The position numbers and the translations under genes are program-made. A stretch of 64,000 bases of DNA from Carya illinoinensis (lineage: Eukaryota > Streptophyta > Magnoliopsida > Fagales > Juglandaceae), in contig NC_056755.1 in NCBI RefSeq assembly GCF_018687715.1, forward strand, positions 24,559,001 to 24,623,000, read 5' to 3'. This document shows, in pieces, positions 17,566 through 28,158 of this stretch (position 1 is its first letter; every line of letters begins with the position of its first letter). Under the pieces are notes generated by a model that was not told where the DNA came from, did not search any database, and was given only the letters and a program-made list of their open reading frames with translations.

Positions 17566-19164
17566 AATAAGAGGCATGCTAGATGGATGGAATACATTGA
17601 GACTTTTCTATATGTCATCCGTTACAAGCAAGGTAAGGAGAATATTGTTGCTGATGCTTTATCACGGAGGTATGTACTTCTTACTTCTATGAGTGCTAAA
17701 ATGCTTGGGTTTGAATATGTGAAAGATATGTATGCCGATGATGTTGACTTTTCTGATGTGTATATGGCATGTGATAAGGCGGCATTTGGTAAGTTTTACA
17801 AGCATGATGGTTACGTGTTTAAAGAAAATAAATTGTGTACCTAGTTGTTCTATGCGTGAGTTATTGGTGCGTGAGGCACCTGGCGGGAGATTAATGGGAC
17901 ACTTTGGTGTCAAGAAAACCTTAGACATATTGCATGAACATTTCTTTTGGCCTAATATGAAAAGAGACATCAATCGCATTTGTAGCAGGTGCATCACATG
18001 TAGAAAGGCCAAATCTAAGGTTTTGCCACATGGGTTATATACACCCTTACCCGTTCCTAGTGAGCCATGGGTAGACATATCTATGGACTTTGTTTTGGGG
18101 CTGCCTAGGACGAAAAGGGGTAGAGATTCTATTTTTGTGGTTGTGGATAGATTTAGCAAGATGGCACATTTCATTCCATACCATAAACTAGATGATGCCA
18201 CAAGCATAGCTGACTAGTTTTTCAGGGAGATAGTGCGACTCCATGGTGTGCCCAAGAGCATTGTTTCTGATAGGGATGCTAAATTTCTTAACTGCTTTTG
18301 GAAGGTGCTGTGGGGAAAGTTAGGTACTAAACTCTTATTTTCCACTACTTGTCACCCACAGACTGATGGTCAGACTGAAGTAGTTAATAGGACTTTAACT
18401 CAACTTTTACGCACTGTTGTTAATAATAATTTAAAGACTTGGGAGGATTGTTTGCCATTTACAGAGTTTGCATATAATAGGACCATGCATACTACTACTT
18501 CATACTCTCCTTTTGAAATTGTTTATGGTTTTAATCCACTTACTCCTTTAGATTTGATGCCTTTACCTATTGATGGAAGGAGTAGCTTAGATGGACAAAA
18601 GAAGGCAGAGTTGGTGAAGTCACTCCATGAGAGGGTACGGCTTCAAATTGTCCAAAAAAATGAAAGGGTTGCTTCCCAAGCCAATAAAAGGCGACGGCGT
18701 GTCATCTTTGAACCAGGAGATTGGGTTTGGTTCACATGCGCAAAGAAAGATTCCCAGCCCATAGACGGACTAAGTTGCATCCTCGAGGAGATGGACCTTT
18801 CTAAATTCTTGAGAAAATTAATGACAATGCATATAAAGTGGACCTTCCAAGTGAATATAATGTTTCTGCTACCTTCAATGTTTCTGATCTTTCTCCTTTT
18901 GATGTAGGTGAAGATTCAAATTCGAATCCTTTTGAGGAGAGGGGGAATGATGGGAACCAAGGTGGAGCTATCCTTAAAGATTCCTTGCAAATTCCAGATG
19001 GGCCAATTACAAGATCAAGAGCTAAGAAGATTAAGGAAGCAATGCAAGGATTGGTGCAATCCACTTGGGATGAAGCTAGGAAGAGCCCAACACTCAAGAT
19101 GGGCTTGAAAGAAAAAGAACCAGTTTTGATCTATTTGATACAAGCTATGGAAGACATGACTTAA
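17566..19164 (+). pseudogene. RNase H end and integrase of chromovirus C, tail running into the 3' LTR
   Basis: Order: RNase H C-terminus ([16 protein letters not shown]); integrase zinc domain with HHCC residues ([27 protein letters not shown]); and the catalytic core with Asp in SMDF (18086-18088), Asp in SDRDAKF (18269-18271) and Glu in GQTEVVNRT (18377-18379), i.e. D-x60-D-x35-E, intact. Then come [22 protein letters not shown], the basic C-domain and [26 protein letters not shown]. The tail continues across the LTR border at 18948 to TAA 19162-19164 (TRSRAKKIKEAMQGLVQ). Lesions: a frameshift near 17840, TAG at 18215-18217 and a one-base frameshift near 18731. No canonical chromodomain is obvious. 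Confidence 0.9.
18933..18947 (+). other. Polypurine tract of chromovirus C
   Basis: GAGGAGAGGGGGAA immediately precedes the 3' LTR start TGATGGGAACC. The same tract precedes B's 3' LTR at 19806-19819. Confidence 0.85.
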
Positions 19165-19762
19165 AGATTGGGCCTATTGTTGTTAAGGCTTTTAATTTGT
19201 TTAACGGTATTTTATTATTAGTTTAGAAGAAGTGGGCTTGATGATGCTTGGCCCACATATGTCTTATTTCTAATGGACTAGGGTTATTTTTGGGAAGGCC
19301 TTGTATTTTTGGCCAAGGGTTTATTTGGAAAGTTATAATTTTATGTCTCACTAGGGTTTCAGAAGTTACTGTAGCGCGGCGTATGGCACTGTTCACGCTA
19401 TAGTACCCGACGCATTGTTTACTTAGGGTTTTTGGGGATTGTCTATTTAAACCACTTGTAACCTCATTTGAGAGGCCGACTATATGGAATTGTCAATGAG
19501 AGTTGAGTTATCTTCTCTTGTTCTTCTTGAACTTCTGAACTTATCAAAGGTAAATCAAAACTTTTGTAGCGTTCTTCCATTGTAATCTAGGTTCTTGAGA
19601 CGGGTTCTTCAATGGGTCTAGATTTTGATATAATCTAGGTTCTTTGAACGAGTTTTCATCGAGTCTAGATTCTCCATCCATATACCTGAGTTTGGCTTTC
19701 TTGAGGTTGTTTTTCCATTATTGGTTTTGGGTCTCAAAGCAAGTCTATTGGGGTTCACATCA
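18948..19762 (+). repeat. 3' LTR of chromovirus C (815 bp)
   Basis: Complete TGATGGGAACC...GGGGTTCACATCA. It is very similar to the 5' LTR, has TATTTAAA at 19444-19451, and its first 217 bp encode the end of pol. Confidence 0.93.
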
Positions 19763-19767
19763 ATTTC

Positions 19768-19819
19768 CCTTTGATCCAGGTGGAGATTCGAGGACGAATC
19801 CTTTTGAGGAGAGGGGGAA
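19768..19819 (+). pseudogene. End of chromovirus B pol and its polypurine tract
   Basis: Encodes the conserved GGDSRTNPFEERGND, then GAGGAGAGGGGGAA, then B's 3' LTR. It completes the B sequence interrupted by element C. Confidence 0.85.
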
Positions 19820-19839
19820 TGATGGGCCCCAAAGCGGAC
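19820..19839 (+). repeat. First 20 bp of B's 3' LTR
   Basis: TGATGGGCCCCAAAGCGGAC equals the B 5' LTR start (10176) with one difference. It is interrupted here by Athila 2 and resumes at 27514. Confidence 0.88.
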
Positions 19840-21208
19840 TGATTACGCCCAAAGAATAACGCGGTAGTTGTAGCACAGCTTTGGGGTGTCGATTCCACAG
19901 GGAGACAAATTAAAAGAATAGCAAGAGTAACAAAGAAACTAAAGAAAAAATATTAAATAAGTAATAGAGAACAAAGATTAATTTTAAATGTAAATTCAAG
20001 TGAAGCAAAGTGATTAACAGAAAGAGTACTCAAATTTAACAAACAGTAGAGCGTCGGGAATCCCTTGCACAAATCTGGTATTTTAATTATTCTTAATTCA
20101 TTGGATAACTCAATTAGGAACTCAATTCCCGAAATTCCCAATCGGAAGGTATAGATTTATAAACCAGACTTAAATCAAATGTAACCCTTTGAAAAAAACA
20201 TTCACCACTTTTAAAAAACGTGGATTACTACCCCTATTGATAAAATTCAATGACGACAATATATTCAGGAAGCGATATTGCAGCAAAAAACTAAATCAAT
20301 ATAGATAAATAATTGATCCAAACATAATCAAAGAACTAATCCATTCAATAGAAAAGGCATGACTGAATCCATAAACACAATAAATTCTATGATTATTCGG
20401 AGAAGAAAACATCGACGATGAATTGAGATAGATAAAACAAAAGAGTTTTAGCAATTAAAAATCAAATACATGAATTAAGAATAAATTAGAAATACCATCT
20501 AATGTACAAGTTCATCCCTAACCCTACTTGAGAATTTAGTTACCCATAAATATAATGGACAACAAAAATCTCCAGAGAAAACTGAAGCGAACGGTGGCCA
20601 TGGAAGTGATTTTCTCCTCTCTTCAGATCTGCCTCTTGTGCCTCTTCCTCCCCTCCATTTCGTGTTAATGATATGCTTATATAGGGTAAGAAAGAAACCC
20701 TAATGTCCTCTTGATTTCCGCATAAAAAAATCGCCTAAATTTTAGGATTTATCTTGGCAGCCATGTACAGCCTTCAGGAGTTCGAATTTGGAAATCCTTA
20801 TTAGAGACAAAGTTATAGCCCTTTAAGATATCTTTCCAACGCATTAAGAATCGCATCAATCCGATATATGAGTAAAAAGATACAGTCAAAAGACTAAAAT
20901 ATTTCCAGACTATCTCCTAGCGAATTTCGAACTTGGACTTCTTGTGGTTTTATTTTGTGATTTTTTTCTTTTTCTTTTCTTCCAAATTGCTCTCAAACCC
21001 CATGAATGTCCTCCTTTGAATTTGGCTGGGCTTGACTTACTCTTTTATAAACTCTGAAATTAGACATAAAAAAACTGCTTAGGAGTATCCCAACGTAAAT
21101 AGAAATTCAATTTAAAAATACACATTAATTCCTATGATTTCTATTCACATTTTAGTATTTTAGTCCAATAATAGGGTATATAGAGTGCACTTTTGCACAC
21201 TCATCACA
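19840..21208 (-). repeat. Athila 2 3' LTR (1369 bp)
   Basis: Plus-strand TGATTACGCCC...CACTCATCACA. On the minus strand TATATAA at 20677-20683 is a plausible TATA box. CTCCCTGTGGAATCGACACC, typical of Athila LTR 3' ends, lies near 19885-19906. Confidence 0.94.
20677..20683 (-). promoter_or_regulatory. TATA box in Athila 2 3' LTR
   Basis: CCTATATAAGC on the minus strand; the same site is at 26985-26991 in the other LTR. Confidence 0.6.
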
Positions 21209-21220
21209 CCCCCCAACTTA
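21209..21220 (-). other. Athila 2 polypurine tract
   Basis: TAAGTTGGGGGG on the minus strand, directly abutting the 3' LTR. This is the usual Athila PPT form. Confidence 0.88.
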
Positions 21221-21292
21221 CTCCTTGCTAGTCCCTAGCAATTTTCATGTCAAAACAACGAAAGAGACCAAAGAAAATCACATATAAAGACC

Positions 21293-22069
21293 ATCAAGTC
21301 ACACTTTCCAGATTCACATATCAAAACAATCTAAGGAATCCAATAACCCATCAAGATCAATCCACCTATAGCAATCCACAGAGTGTGTGTGTGTTCTCCA
21401 AGCCATAACCATCGTACCACTAACCTTGACACATGCAATATCAAGAACATCTTAAGCAAAATGTTCAACTCCATAACCACGGGTATAATAGTGTTTCGTG
21501 TAAGGGCTCTCTCTATGGAGTTGACAATGGGTGTATATACACTCTCATGGAAAATTAGGCAATTATGTACAAGCAACAAGCAAATATTGATCTTATGATA
21601 CGAACACTAACAAATGAGACTTCCATCAATCTTTTCAACAGCTTATTTAGGATCAGAATGGTCAACACAAAAGGTTGTAAATCAAGTCACACTTTCCAGA
21701 TTCACATATCAAAACAATCTAAGGAATCCAATAACCCATCAAGATCAATCCACCTATAGCAATCCACAGAGTATGTGTGTGTTCTCCAAGCCATAACCAT
21801 CGTACCACTAACCTTGACACATGCAACATCAAGAACATCTTAAGCAAAAGGTTCAACTCCATAACTCACAGGTATAATAGTGTTTCGTGTAAGGGCTCTC
21901 TCTATGGAGTTGACAATGGGTGTATATACACTCTCATGGAAAATTAGGCAATTATGTACAAGCAACAAGCAAACATTGATCTTATGATAGGAACACTAAC
22001 AAATGAGACTTCCATCAATCTTTTCAACAGTTTATTTTGGATCAGAATGGTCAACACAAAAGGTTGTAA
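21293..22069. repeat. Tandem duplication of about 388 bp
   Basis: Copy 1 is 21293-21680 and copy 2 is 21681-22069, both starting ATCAAGTCACACTTTCC and ending GGTTGTAA, with only a few differences. There is no coding content. Confidence 0.93.
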
Positions 22070-23052
22070 TGTGGCTTGGTTTTGGGGTTATATGAAAGAA
22101 AATGATGAAATGGATTAAAAAACTTCCAAGTACATACAAATGGAATTTTATTAAATATCTCAATAGACCACACTTCTCACTTAATATACTCTCCAACTTT
22201 TCAGATCATCAAATAATAATGCTTTTCCTTCTTCTTCCTTTTTTTTTTCAACAATTTGATGGACAAACACATGCCACTTTTGTATTCTTTCCATCTATAC
22301 CAACTTCTTTTTTTTTTTTTTTTTTTTTTGTTGGAGCTCACTCAATTGAACACTTTGCAACTTGTACTCTTCTCTTTTTTTCCGTCGTCTTCTTCTTCTC
22401 TTTTTTTTTAATTGAAAATGATAAAATTAAAGAAAGAAAATACAAATTCCACACCTAGTATACACTTGGAAGTAAAAAGGATAAGAAAATCTGTGTATAG
22501 GTTATATTCCAATGTGGAGAGGCATGGATGATATGTGCATATGAAAAGAAAAAGCTACAAGTGTTTTATTGGCTCAAAGTTGGCTACTAGGGGTCTATGA
22601 TGGAAAGGATAGCTTGAAAGGCTCAAACGTTAATCCTAAGTTGACCTTCGTCATATCCCAAGTATATCCACCATTGTACTGCAAACCATGTAATGATATT
22701 CTCAAAAGAAGTGCCCAATTCAACAGATCAATGAACGCTTATCACAATTTATTGCATTTGTATGCTCTCAATCCTCTCCAAACTCACATGAAAACTTAAG
22801 CAAAAGAGTTCTCTAGCTACATGTGTCAAACCACCATCTTACCACAAAACTTGGATAAGTGCATTAAGGATTCTGTGAATGTTTCAGCAAAAAATGATCT
22901 GGTGGGTTTGGTGAATTCACGAAGATGGCTATGAATGAGAATGAGTACACATGTGAAAATGATGCACATGTGATGCAAATTAAAAAAAATTGACACATGA
23001 AAATATGCCACAGAGTTCCAACAAGCATTTTAAAAACTGAATTTGCACCACC

Positions 23053-23065
23053 ACCCCCCAACTTA
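23053..23065 (-). other. Internal PPT-like motif
   Basis: TAAGTTGGGGGGT on the minus strand repeats the terminal PPT exactly, about 170 bp upstream of the fused reading frame's stop in plus coordinates. It may be a second plus-strand primer site; inferred. Confidence 0.5.
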
Positions 23066-23325
23066 AATGAAACATTGTCCTCAATGTTTAAGAATCAAAA
23101 TTGAATGGGGAGTAACTGAAAATGGTAGAATACACCTGATGAGTGATGTGGGTAGCTCCCTAAACACCAAAGATGGTAATCTGAAATGACGAAATGAAAC
23201 TATCCTGCAATCAAAAACAAAGAAAACAACAGCAAACAAAAAGGAAAAGAAAGAAAATAAGAAAAAACAAAAACAAAACAAAGCAAAACAAAATAAATAA
23301 AGAAACACATACCTTGGTGGTGTGG

Positions 23326-24219
23326 TCAAGGTTGATAGACTGGATCCACAAGTGGGTCAGTGCACCTAAACCGAAGTTTTCCTTTGTGCTTGTGAGATCC
23401 AAAATCATATAAGCATATTCGGTCATTAGGTTTAAACCTCTTCCTACGAATATTTTTATCATGAAACGTTTTCATTTTAATCTTATAGACTTTAGACTTA
23501 GGCAAAGATTTCAATTTAACTCTTGGTACTTTCATACTTACAGGAATCTGTTTTCCACATTTCTTAGGCAACTCCTTAAATTTCTGTTGCCAAACCTGTG
23601 TGCCATAATCCTGAGTTTCATAAAAAACAGCACAAATATCAATAACATCAGATGAATCACTAACAGATATATTAAACTCAGAATTCACAAGGGAATATTC
23701 AAGGGGATCAAAATCATGAGTTGTGTGAACTCCCTTGTCTATGAGTGCATCAATCATATACGTTTGGTGGCACTCGTCATCTGTTGGCTGCTTCTCAATA
23801 TGGAAAATGTTGACCTCCATGGTCATGTTTCCAAAAGATAACTTCATCAACCCATTCCTGCAATTTATAAGTGCATTAGCCGTAGCAAGGAAATGTCTAC
23901 CTAATATGAGAGGAACTTTAGAGTTAGACTCAACAACTGATTGAGTGTCCAAAATTAAGAAATCAATAGGATAATAAAACTTGTCAATTTGGATCAAAAC
24001 ATCCTCAACTATCCCCCTCGGTTTCTTAATTGAACGATCAGCCAACTGAAGCACGACAGAGGTAGGCTTAATTTCACCCAAACCAAGCTGCAAATAAATG
24101 GAATAAGGCATCAAATTAACACTAGCTCCTAGATCTAGCAAGGCTTGCCCAAACTCATGATTCACATGCAATGGTTGGACAACCAGGATCCTTGTACTTA
24201 GGAGGAATTCGCTGCTCAA
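23326..24219 (-). pseudogene. Athila protease fused to integrase C-terminus
   Basis: The first 240 or so codons are the Athila protease (GQALLDLGASVNLMPYSIY, FLILDTQSVVESNSK, LILGRHFLATANALI) and the pre-RT region, up to VKLKSLPK. From about 23493 leftward the same frame reads SKVYKIKMKTFHDKN, FKPNDRICLYD and KGKLRFRC, the basic C-terminal domain of Athila integrase. RT, RNase H and the integrase catalytic core are thus precisely absent, while the frame stays open. Upstream it is separated from gag by an 8-bp loss near 24164 that shifts the frame. Confidence 0.9.
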
Positions 24220-25033
24220 TTAGAGCACTAACTTGCTCTGTCTTCTTAACACGGTGCTTCCTCTTAACTATACACAAATCTTTAAGAACTTTTGCATAAG
24301 TGGGAACTTGTTTAATAACATGCAAAAGAGGAAGGTTAATCTTTACCTGCTTGAGGTTCTCCAAGATTTCATTACTAGGATCCAAAGTTCGCATACCAGA
24401 TTTTAAAGCTTGAGGAAATGGTACCTTAACTGGATTCTTGATTACCTCGGCATCCTTGGGGAACTCGGTGCTATCATTGCTTTGTTCCTCTTCAACATCC
24501 TCTTGCTTATCAGTTGTTGGGATGTGTAAGGACTTACCACTTCTTGTCATAATGGCATTGACTTCTTTTAAATTTTTTTGTGCCATATGCTGACCTTGGG
24601 GTGCGGATTGAGCTTGAGAAGGAAACTTGCCACGCTCATTCACACTCAAGGAGCTCATTATCTTGGATATATGACTCTTTATCTCTTTGTTTTCTTCAAC
24701 AACCTGCATAATCAAAGATTCAAACTTTTGATTAGTTTTATTCTGTGCCTCAATAAAAGCATGCAAAGTGTCTTCTAAAGGACTCCTAGAAGATGAAGGT
24801 GCATGATATGGTGCAGGATATGATCTAGGGGGTTGTGCAGGTGGCTGGTTTTCAGACTTCCAGCTAAAATTGGGGTGATTACGCCACCCAAGATTGTAGG
24901 TATCAGAGAAAGGTGCAACAGGCTTCATGTACATACCTAAGGCATTACATTGTTCCTCATACATCCCTCTCATCTCAGCAAATGTGGGACACTCTTGGGC
25001 AAGGTGATCTACCCCACCACACACAAAACATCA
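24220..25033 (-). pseudogene. Athila gag C-terminal part with zinc knuckle
   Basis: Contains CFVCGGVDHLAQEC (C-x2-C-x4-H-x4-C; a TGA at 25031-25033 lies just before it), NLGWRNHPNFSWKS, a Pro-rich stretch, the coiled VVEENKEIKSHISKIMSSLS, and IKQVPTYAKVLKDLC. It continues a little past 24220 as an open frame to 24155 and then loses register with protease. It is collinear with Athila copy 1 at 8250-8846, but two small deletions distinguish it. Confidence 0.88.
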
Positions 25034-25999
25034 TCCAAAAGACTCTGCATGATTAGCCACATGTGTTGGCTTTAAGTCTTTATTCTTCAACACCTCTAGC
25101 TCCCTAGTGAGCATCTCAACCTTAGCCTTTAGGTTATCTTCTTCCCTGAGATGGTAAATTCCACCACCATTTAGGTTTCCTGCAGGTCGTGACCTATTTG
25201 TGCTCTCAGTAGCACTAGGTCCAGTCCAAGTGTAAGCTTTTTCAGCAAGCTCATTGAGGTATTCTATGGCCTCAACAGGATCTTTCTGTAATAACTCACC
25301 ATTACACATCATCTCCACAAATTGACGCTCTCTAGGTGTAAGTCCCTCATAAAAATAGCTCACTAAGCGTCAATTCTCATACCCATGGTGAGGACACATA
25401 CTCAATAGCTCCTTAAATCTCTCCCAAGACTGATACAAAGTCTCACTGTCCTTTTGTACAAAGGTGGAGATTTGCCTTTTTAAAGCATTGGTCTTATGTT
25501 GGGGAAAGTATTTATTAAAAAAGACCTGAGTCATCTCATTCCATGACCCAATAGATCGTGATCTCAATGAGTATAGCCAACTCTTAGCTCTATCTTTCAA
25601 AGAGAAAGGAAAGAACTTAAGTCTCACAATGTCATCAGTTGCATTTTGACTATGAAAAGTCGCAACTACTTCCTCAAACTCCCTAATGTGCACATATGGA
25701 TTTTCATTTTCCAAGCCATGAAAAGTAGGGAGTAACTGTATCATCCCTGTTTTAAAATCCAATTGGCGAATACTAGCTGGAAACATGATGCATGATGGTG
25801 TGGCTGTGCGTGTAGGGTGGAGGTAATCCTGAAGGGTCCTAGTGGGTTGATCTTCATGTTCACTCATTTTCTCAGAATTAGAAGAATTATCAAACAAAGG
25901 ATCAGAAAAATTAAACTCTGACTCTAACACAGGTCTACAAGCAAACCGACCCAAGGCATCTCTATACCTGTGTATGCAAGGTAGAGAAAAACGCAACAC
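25034..25999 (-). pseudogene. Athila gag capsid region
   Basis: Starts near ATG 25999. It contains MIQLLPTFHGLENENPYVHI, RLKFFPFSLKDRAKSWLYSL, MTQVFFNKYFPQHKTNALKR and ETLYQSWERFKELLSMCPHHG, the standard Athila gag core, followed by YFYEGLTPRERQFVEMMCNG. A TGA at 25370-25372 replaces the Trp that normally follows in this motif, and a second TGA is at 25031-25033. Both are consistent with deamination-type mutations. Confidence 0.92.
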
Positions 26000-26121
26000 T
26001 AAAAAAACTGCAAAAAGAAAAAGAAAATAAAAAAAAAATGCAGCAAGCTAAAATAGGGAACGAAGTTACCGCCTTTACAAACTGTTGAAAAGAAAAACTA
26101 TCTCACAATTCTTCTACCGTC

Positions 26122-26139
26122 TCCCCGGCAACGGCGCCA
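26122..26139 (-). other. Athila 2 primer-binding site, tRNA-Asp
   Basis: TGGCGCCGTTGCCGGGGA on the minus strand is the exact complement of the plant tRNA-Asp 3' end and lies 5 nt inside the 5' LTR. Confidence 0.96.
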
Positions 26140-26144
26140 AAATT

Positions 26145-27513
26145 TGATTACGCCCAAAGAATAACGCGGTAGTTGTAGCACAGCTTTGGGGTGTCGATTC
26201 CACAGGGAGACAAATTAAAAGAATAGCAAGAGTAACAAAGAAACTAAAGAAAAAAAAATATTAAATAAGTAATAGAGAAAAAAGATTAATTTTAAATGTA
26301 AATTCAAGTGAAGCAAAGTGATTAACAGAAAAAGTACTCAAATTTAACAAACAGTAGAGCGTCGGGAATCCCTTGCACAAATCTGGTATTTTAATTATTC
26401 TTAATTCATTGGATAACTCAATTAGGAACTCAATTCCCGCAATTCCCAATCGGAAGGTATAGATTTATAAACCAGACTTAAATCAAATGTAACCCTTTGA
26501 AAAAAACATTCACCACTTTTAAAAAACGTGAATTACTACCCCTATTGATAAAATCCAATGACGATAATATACTCAGGAAGTGATATTGCAGCAAAAAACT
26601 AAATCAATATAGATAAATAATTGATCCAAACATAATCAAAGAACTAATCCATTCAATAGAAAAAGCATGACTAAATCCATAAACACAATAAATTCTATGA
26701 TTATTCAGAGAAGAAAACATCAACGATGAATTGAGAATGATAAAACAAAAGAGTTTTAGCAATTGAAAATCAAATACATGAATTAAGAATAAATTAGAAA
26801 TACCATCTAATGTGCAAGTTCATCCCTAACCCTACTTGAGAATTTAGTTACCCATAAATATAATGAACAACAAAAATCTCCAGAGAAAACTGAAGCGAAC
26901 GGTGGCCATGGAAGTGATTTTCTCCTCTCTTCAGATCTGCCTCTTGTGCCTCTTCCTCCCCTCCATTTCATGCTAATGATATGCTTATATAGGGTAAGAA
27001 AGAAACCCTAATGTCCTCTTGATTTCCGCGTAAAAAAATCGCCTAAATTTTAGGACTTATCTTGGCAGCCATGTACAGCCTTCAGGAGTTCGAATTTGGA
27101 AATCCTTATTAGAGACAAAGTTATAGCCCTTTAAGATAGCTTTACAATGCATCAAGAATCGCATCAATCTAATACATGAGTAAAAAGATACAGTCAAAAG
27201 ACTAAAGTATGTCCAGACTGTCTCCTAGCGAATTTCAGACTTGGACTTCTTGTGGTTTTATTTTGTGATTTTTTTCTTTTTCTTTTCTTCCAAATTGCTC
27301 TCAAACCCCATGAATGTCCTCCTTTGAATTTGGCTGGGCTTGACTTGCTCTTTTATAAACTCTGAAATTAGACATAAAACTACTTAGGAGTATCCCAACG
27401 TAAATAGAAATTCAATTTAAGAATACACATTAATTCCTATGATTTCTATTCACATTTTAGTATTTTAGTCCAATAATAGGGTATATAGAGTGCACTTTCG
27501 CACACTCATCACA
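26145..27513 (-). repeat. Athila 2 5' LTR (1369 bp)
   Basis: The same ends as the 3' LTR (TGATTACG...CATCACA, plus strand). TATATAA at 26985-26991 on the minus strand. Satellite is not adjacent; B's 3' LTR resumes at 27514. Confidence 0.94.
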
Positions 27514-28158
27514 GACCAAGTCTTAAAGATCAAATACAAGATCAAGAGCTAGGAAGATCAAGAAAGCTAGGCATGGATGGGGATGCAATCCACTTGAGAC
27601 GTGTTTAGCAAGAGCCCAACATTCAAAATGGGCTTGAGAGGAGGAGATCCAGTTTTCGTCCATGTGATACGCTACGGAAGACATGACTTGGATCTATTAA
27701 TATTGATGGCCTTGGACTTATGTATTTCATTAAGAGAGCTAATTTTATTAGTTTAGAATAAGTGAGCTTGAGGATGTCAGCCCACATGTCTTATTTTTAA
27801 TGAACTAGGATTTTTGCCAAGGCCTTTTATTTTCGCCAATGGCATATTTGAAAAGTTATTATTTTATTTGAAATAGGGTTTTAGAAGTTACTGTAGCTCG
27901 GCACTATTTACGCTACAGTACCCGTGACACTATTCCTTTAGGGTTTTGGGGATTGTTTATTTAAATCACTTGTAACCTCATTTGAGGAGGTAAGACATTT
28001 TTTATTGAATTTTCATTGTGAGTGAGTTTTCTCCTCTTGTTCTTAATTGAACTCTTGAACTTATCAAAGGTAAATCACAACCTTTGTGGTGTTCCTCCTT
28101 GAAATTTGGGTTTTTGAGACGGGATTTCATTGGGTTTAGATTTTAATATAATCTAGGT
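27514..28158 (+). repeat. B 3' LTR, remainder (truncated)
   Basis: GACCAAGTCTTAAAGATCAA continues B's LTR after the Athila insertion and is collinear with 10192-10834. It ends abruptly at AATCTAGGT, about 125 bp short of the expected LTR end, against another LTR. Confidence 0.88.

Larger units (their letters stand above)
16569..19762 (+). mobile_element. Chromovirus C, internally deleted, with target duplication ATTTC
   Basis: 5' LTR 16569-17374, an inverted LTR tail 17378-17565, pol remnant 17566-18947 and 3' LTR 18948-19762. ATTTC at 16564-16568 and 19763-19767 is a perfect 5-bp duplication, and B pol continues beyond it. PBS, gag, protease and RT are absent. Same LTR family as copy 1. Confidence 0.9.
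21221..23325 (-). other. Athila 2 3' non-coding region
   Basis: No gene seen in about 2.1 kb. It contains a direct tandem duplication (21293-22069), a T-run of more than 20 bases near 22308-22330 inside a T-rich stretch (22230-22420), a second PPT-like motif (23053-23065) and an A-rich stretch (23200-23300) beside the end of the reading frame. Confidence 0.7.
19840..27513 (-). mobile_element. Non-autonomous Athila, copy 2, with both LTRs
   Basis: 7674 bp, minus orientation: 5' LTR 26145-27513, tRNA-Asp PBS 26122-26139, gag, protease fused to the integrase C-terminus, a long 3' untranslated part, PPT at 21209-21220 and 3' LTR 19840-21208. Both LTRs are 1369 bp and differ by scattered substitutions and small indels. 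Only GAC (19837-19839 and 27514-27516) is duplicated at the target. RT, RNase H, the integrase core and any env-like ORF are missing. Confidence 0.93.
10176..28158 (+). mobile_element. Chromovirus B, non-autonomous, interrupted by three insertions
   Basis: The element's own parts are 5' LTR 10176-10958, PBS, leader, polyprotein 11911-14043, 16532-16568, 19768-19819 (pol end and PPT) and 3' LTR 19820-19839 plus 27514-28158. They are separated by a solo LTR (14044-16526), chromovirus C (16569-19762) and Athila 2 (19840-27513). Its LTR start TGATGGGCCCCAAGGCGGAC is specific to B and is present on both sides, which ties the parts together. The 3' LTR is truncated at 28158, so its own target duplication cannot be tested. 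Confidence 0.85.

Noticed and set aside
22102..22458. 118-codon frame with a hydrophobic Phe-rich stretch
   Set aside because: The Phe run comes from T homopolymers in the Athila 3' region; no start context or homology supports a membrane protein.
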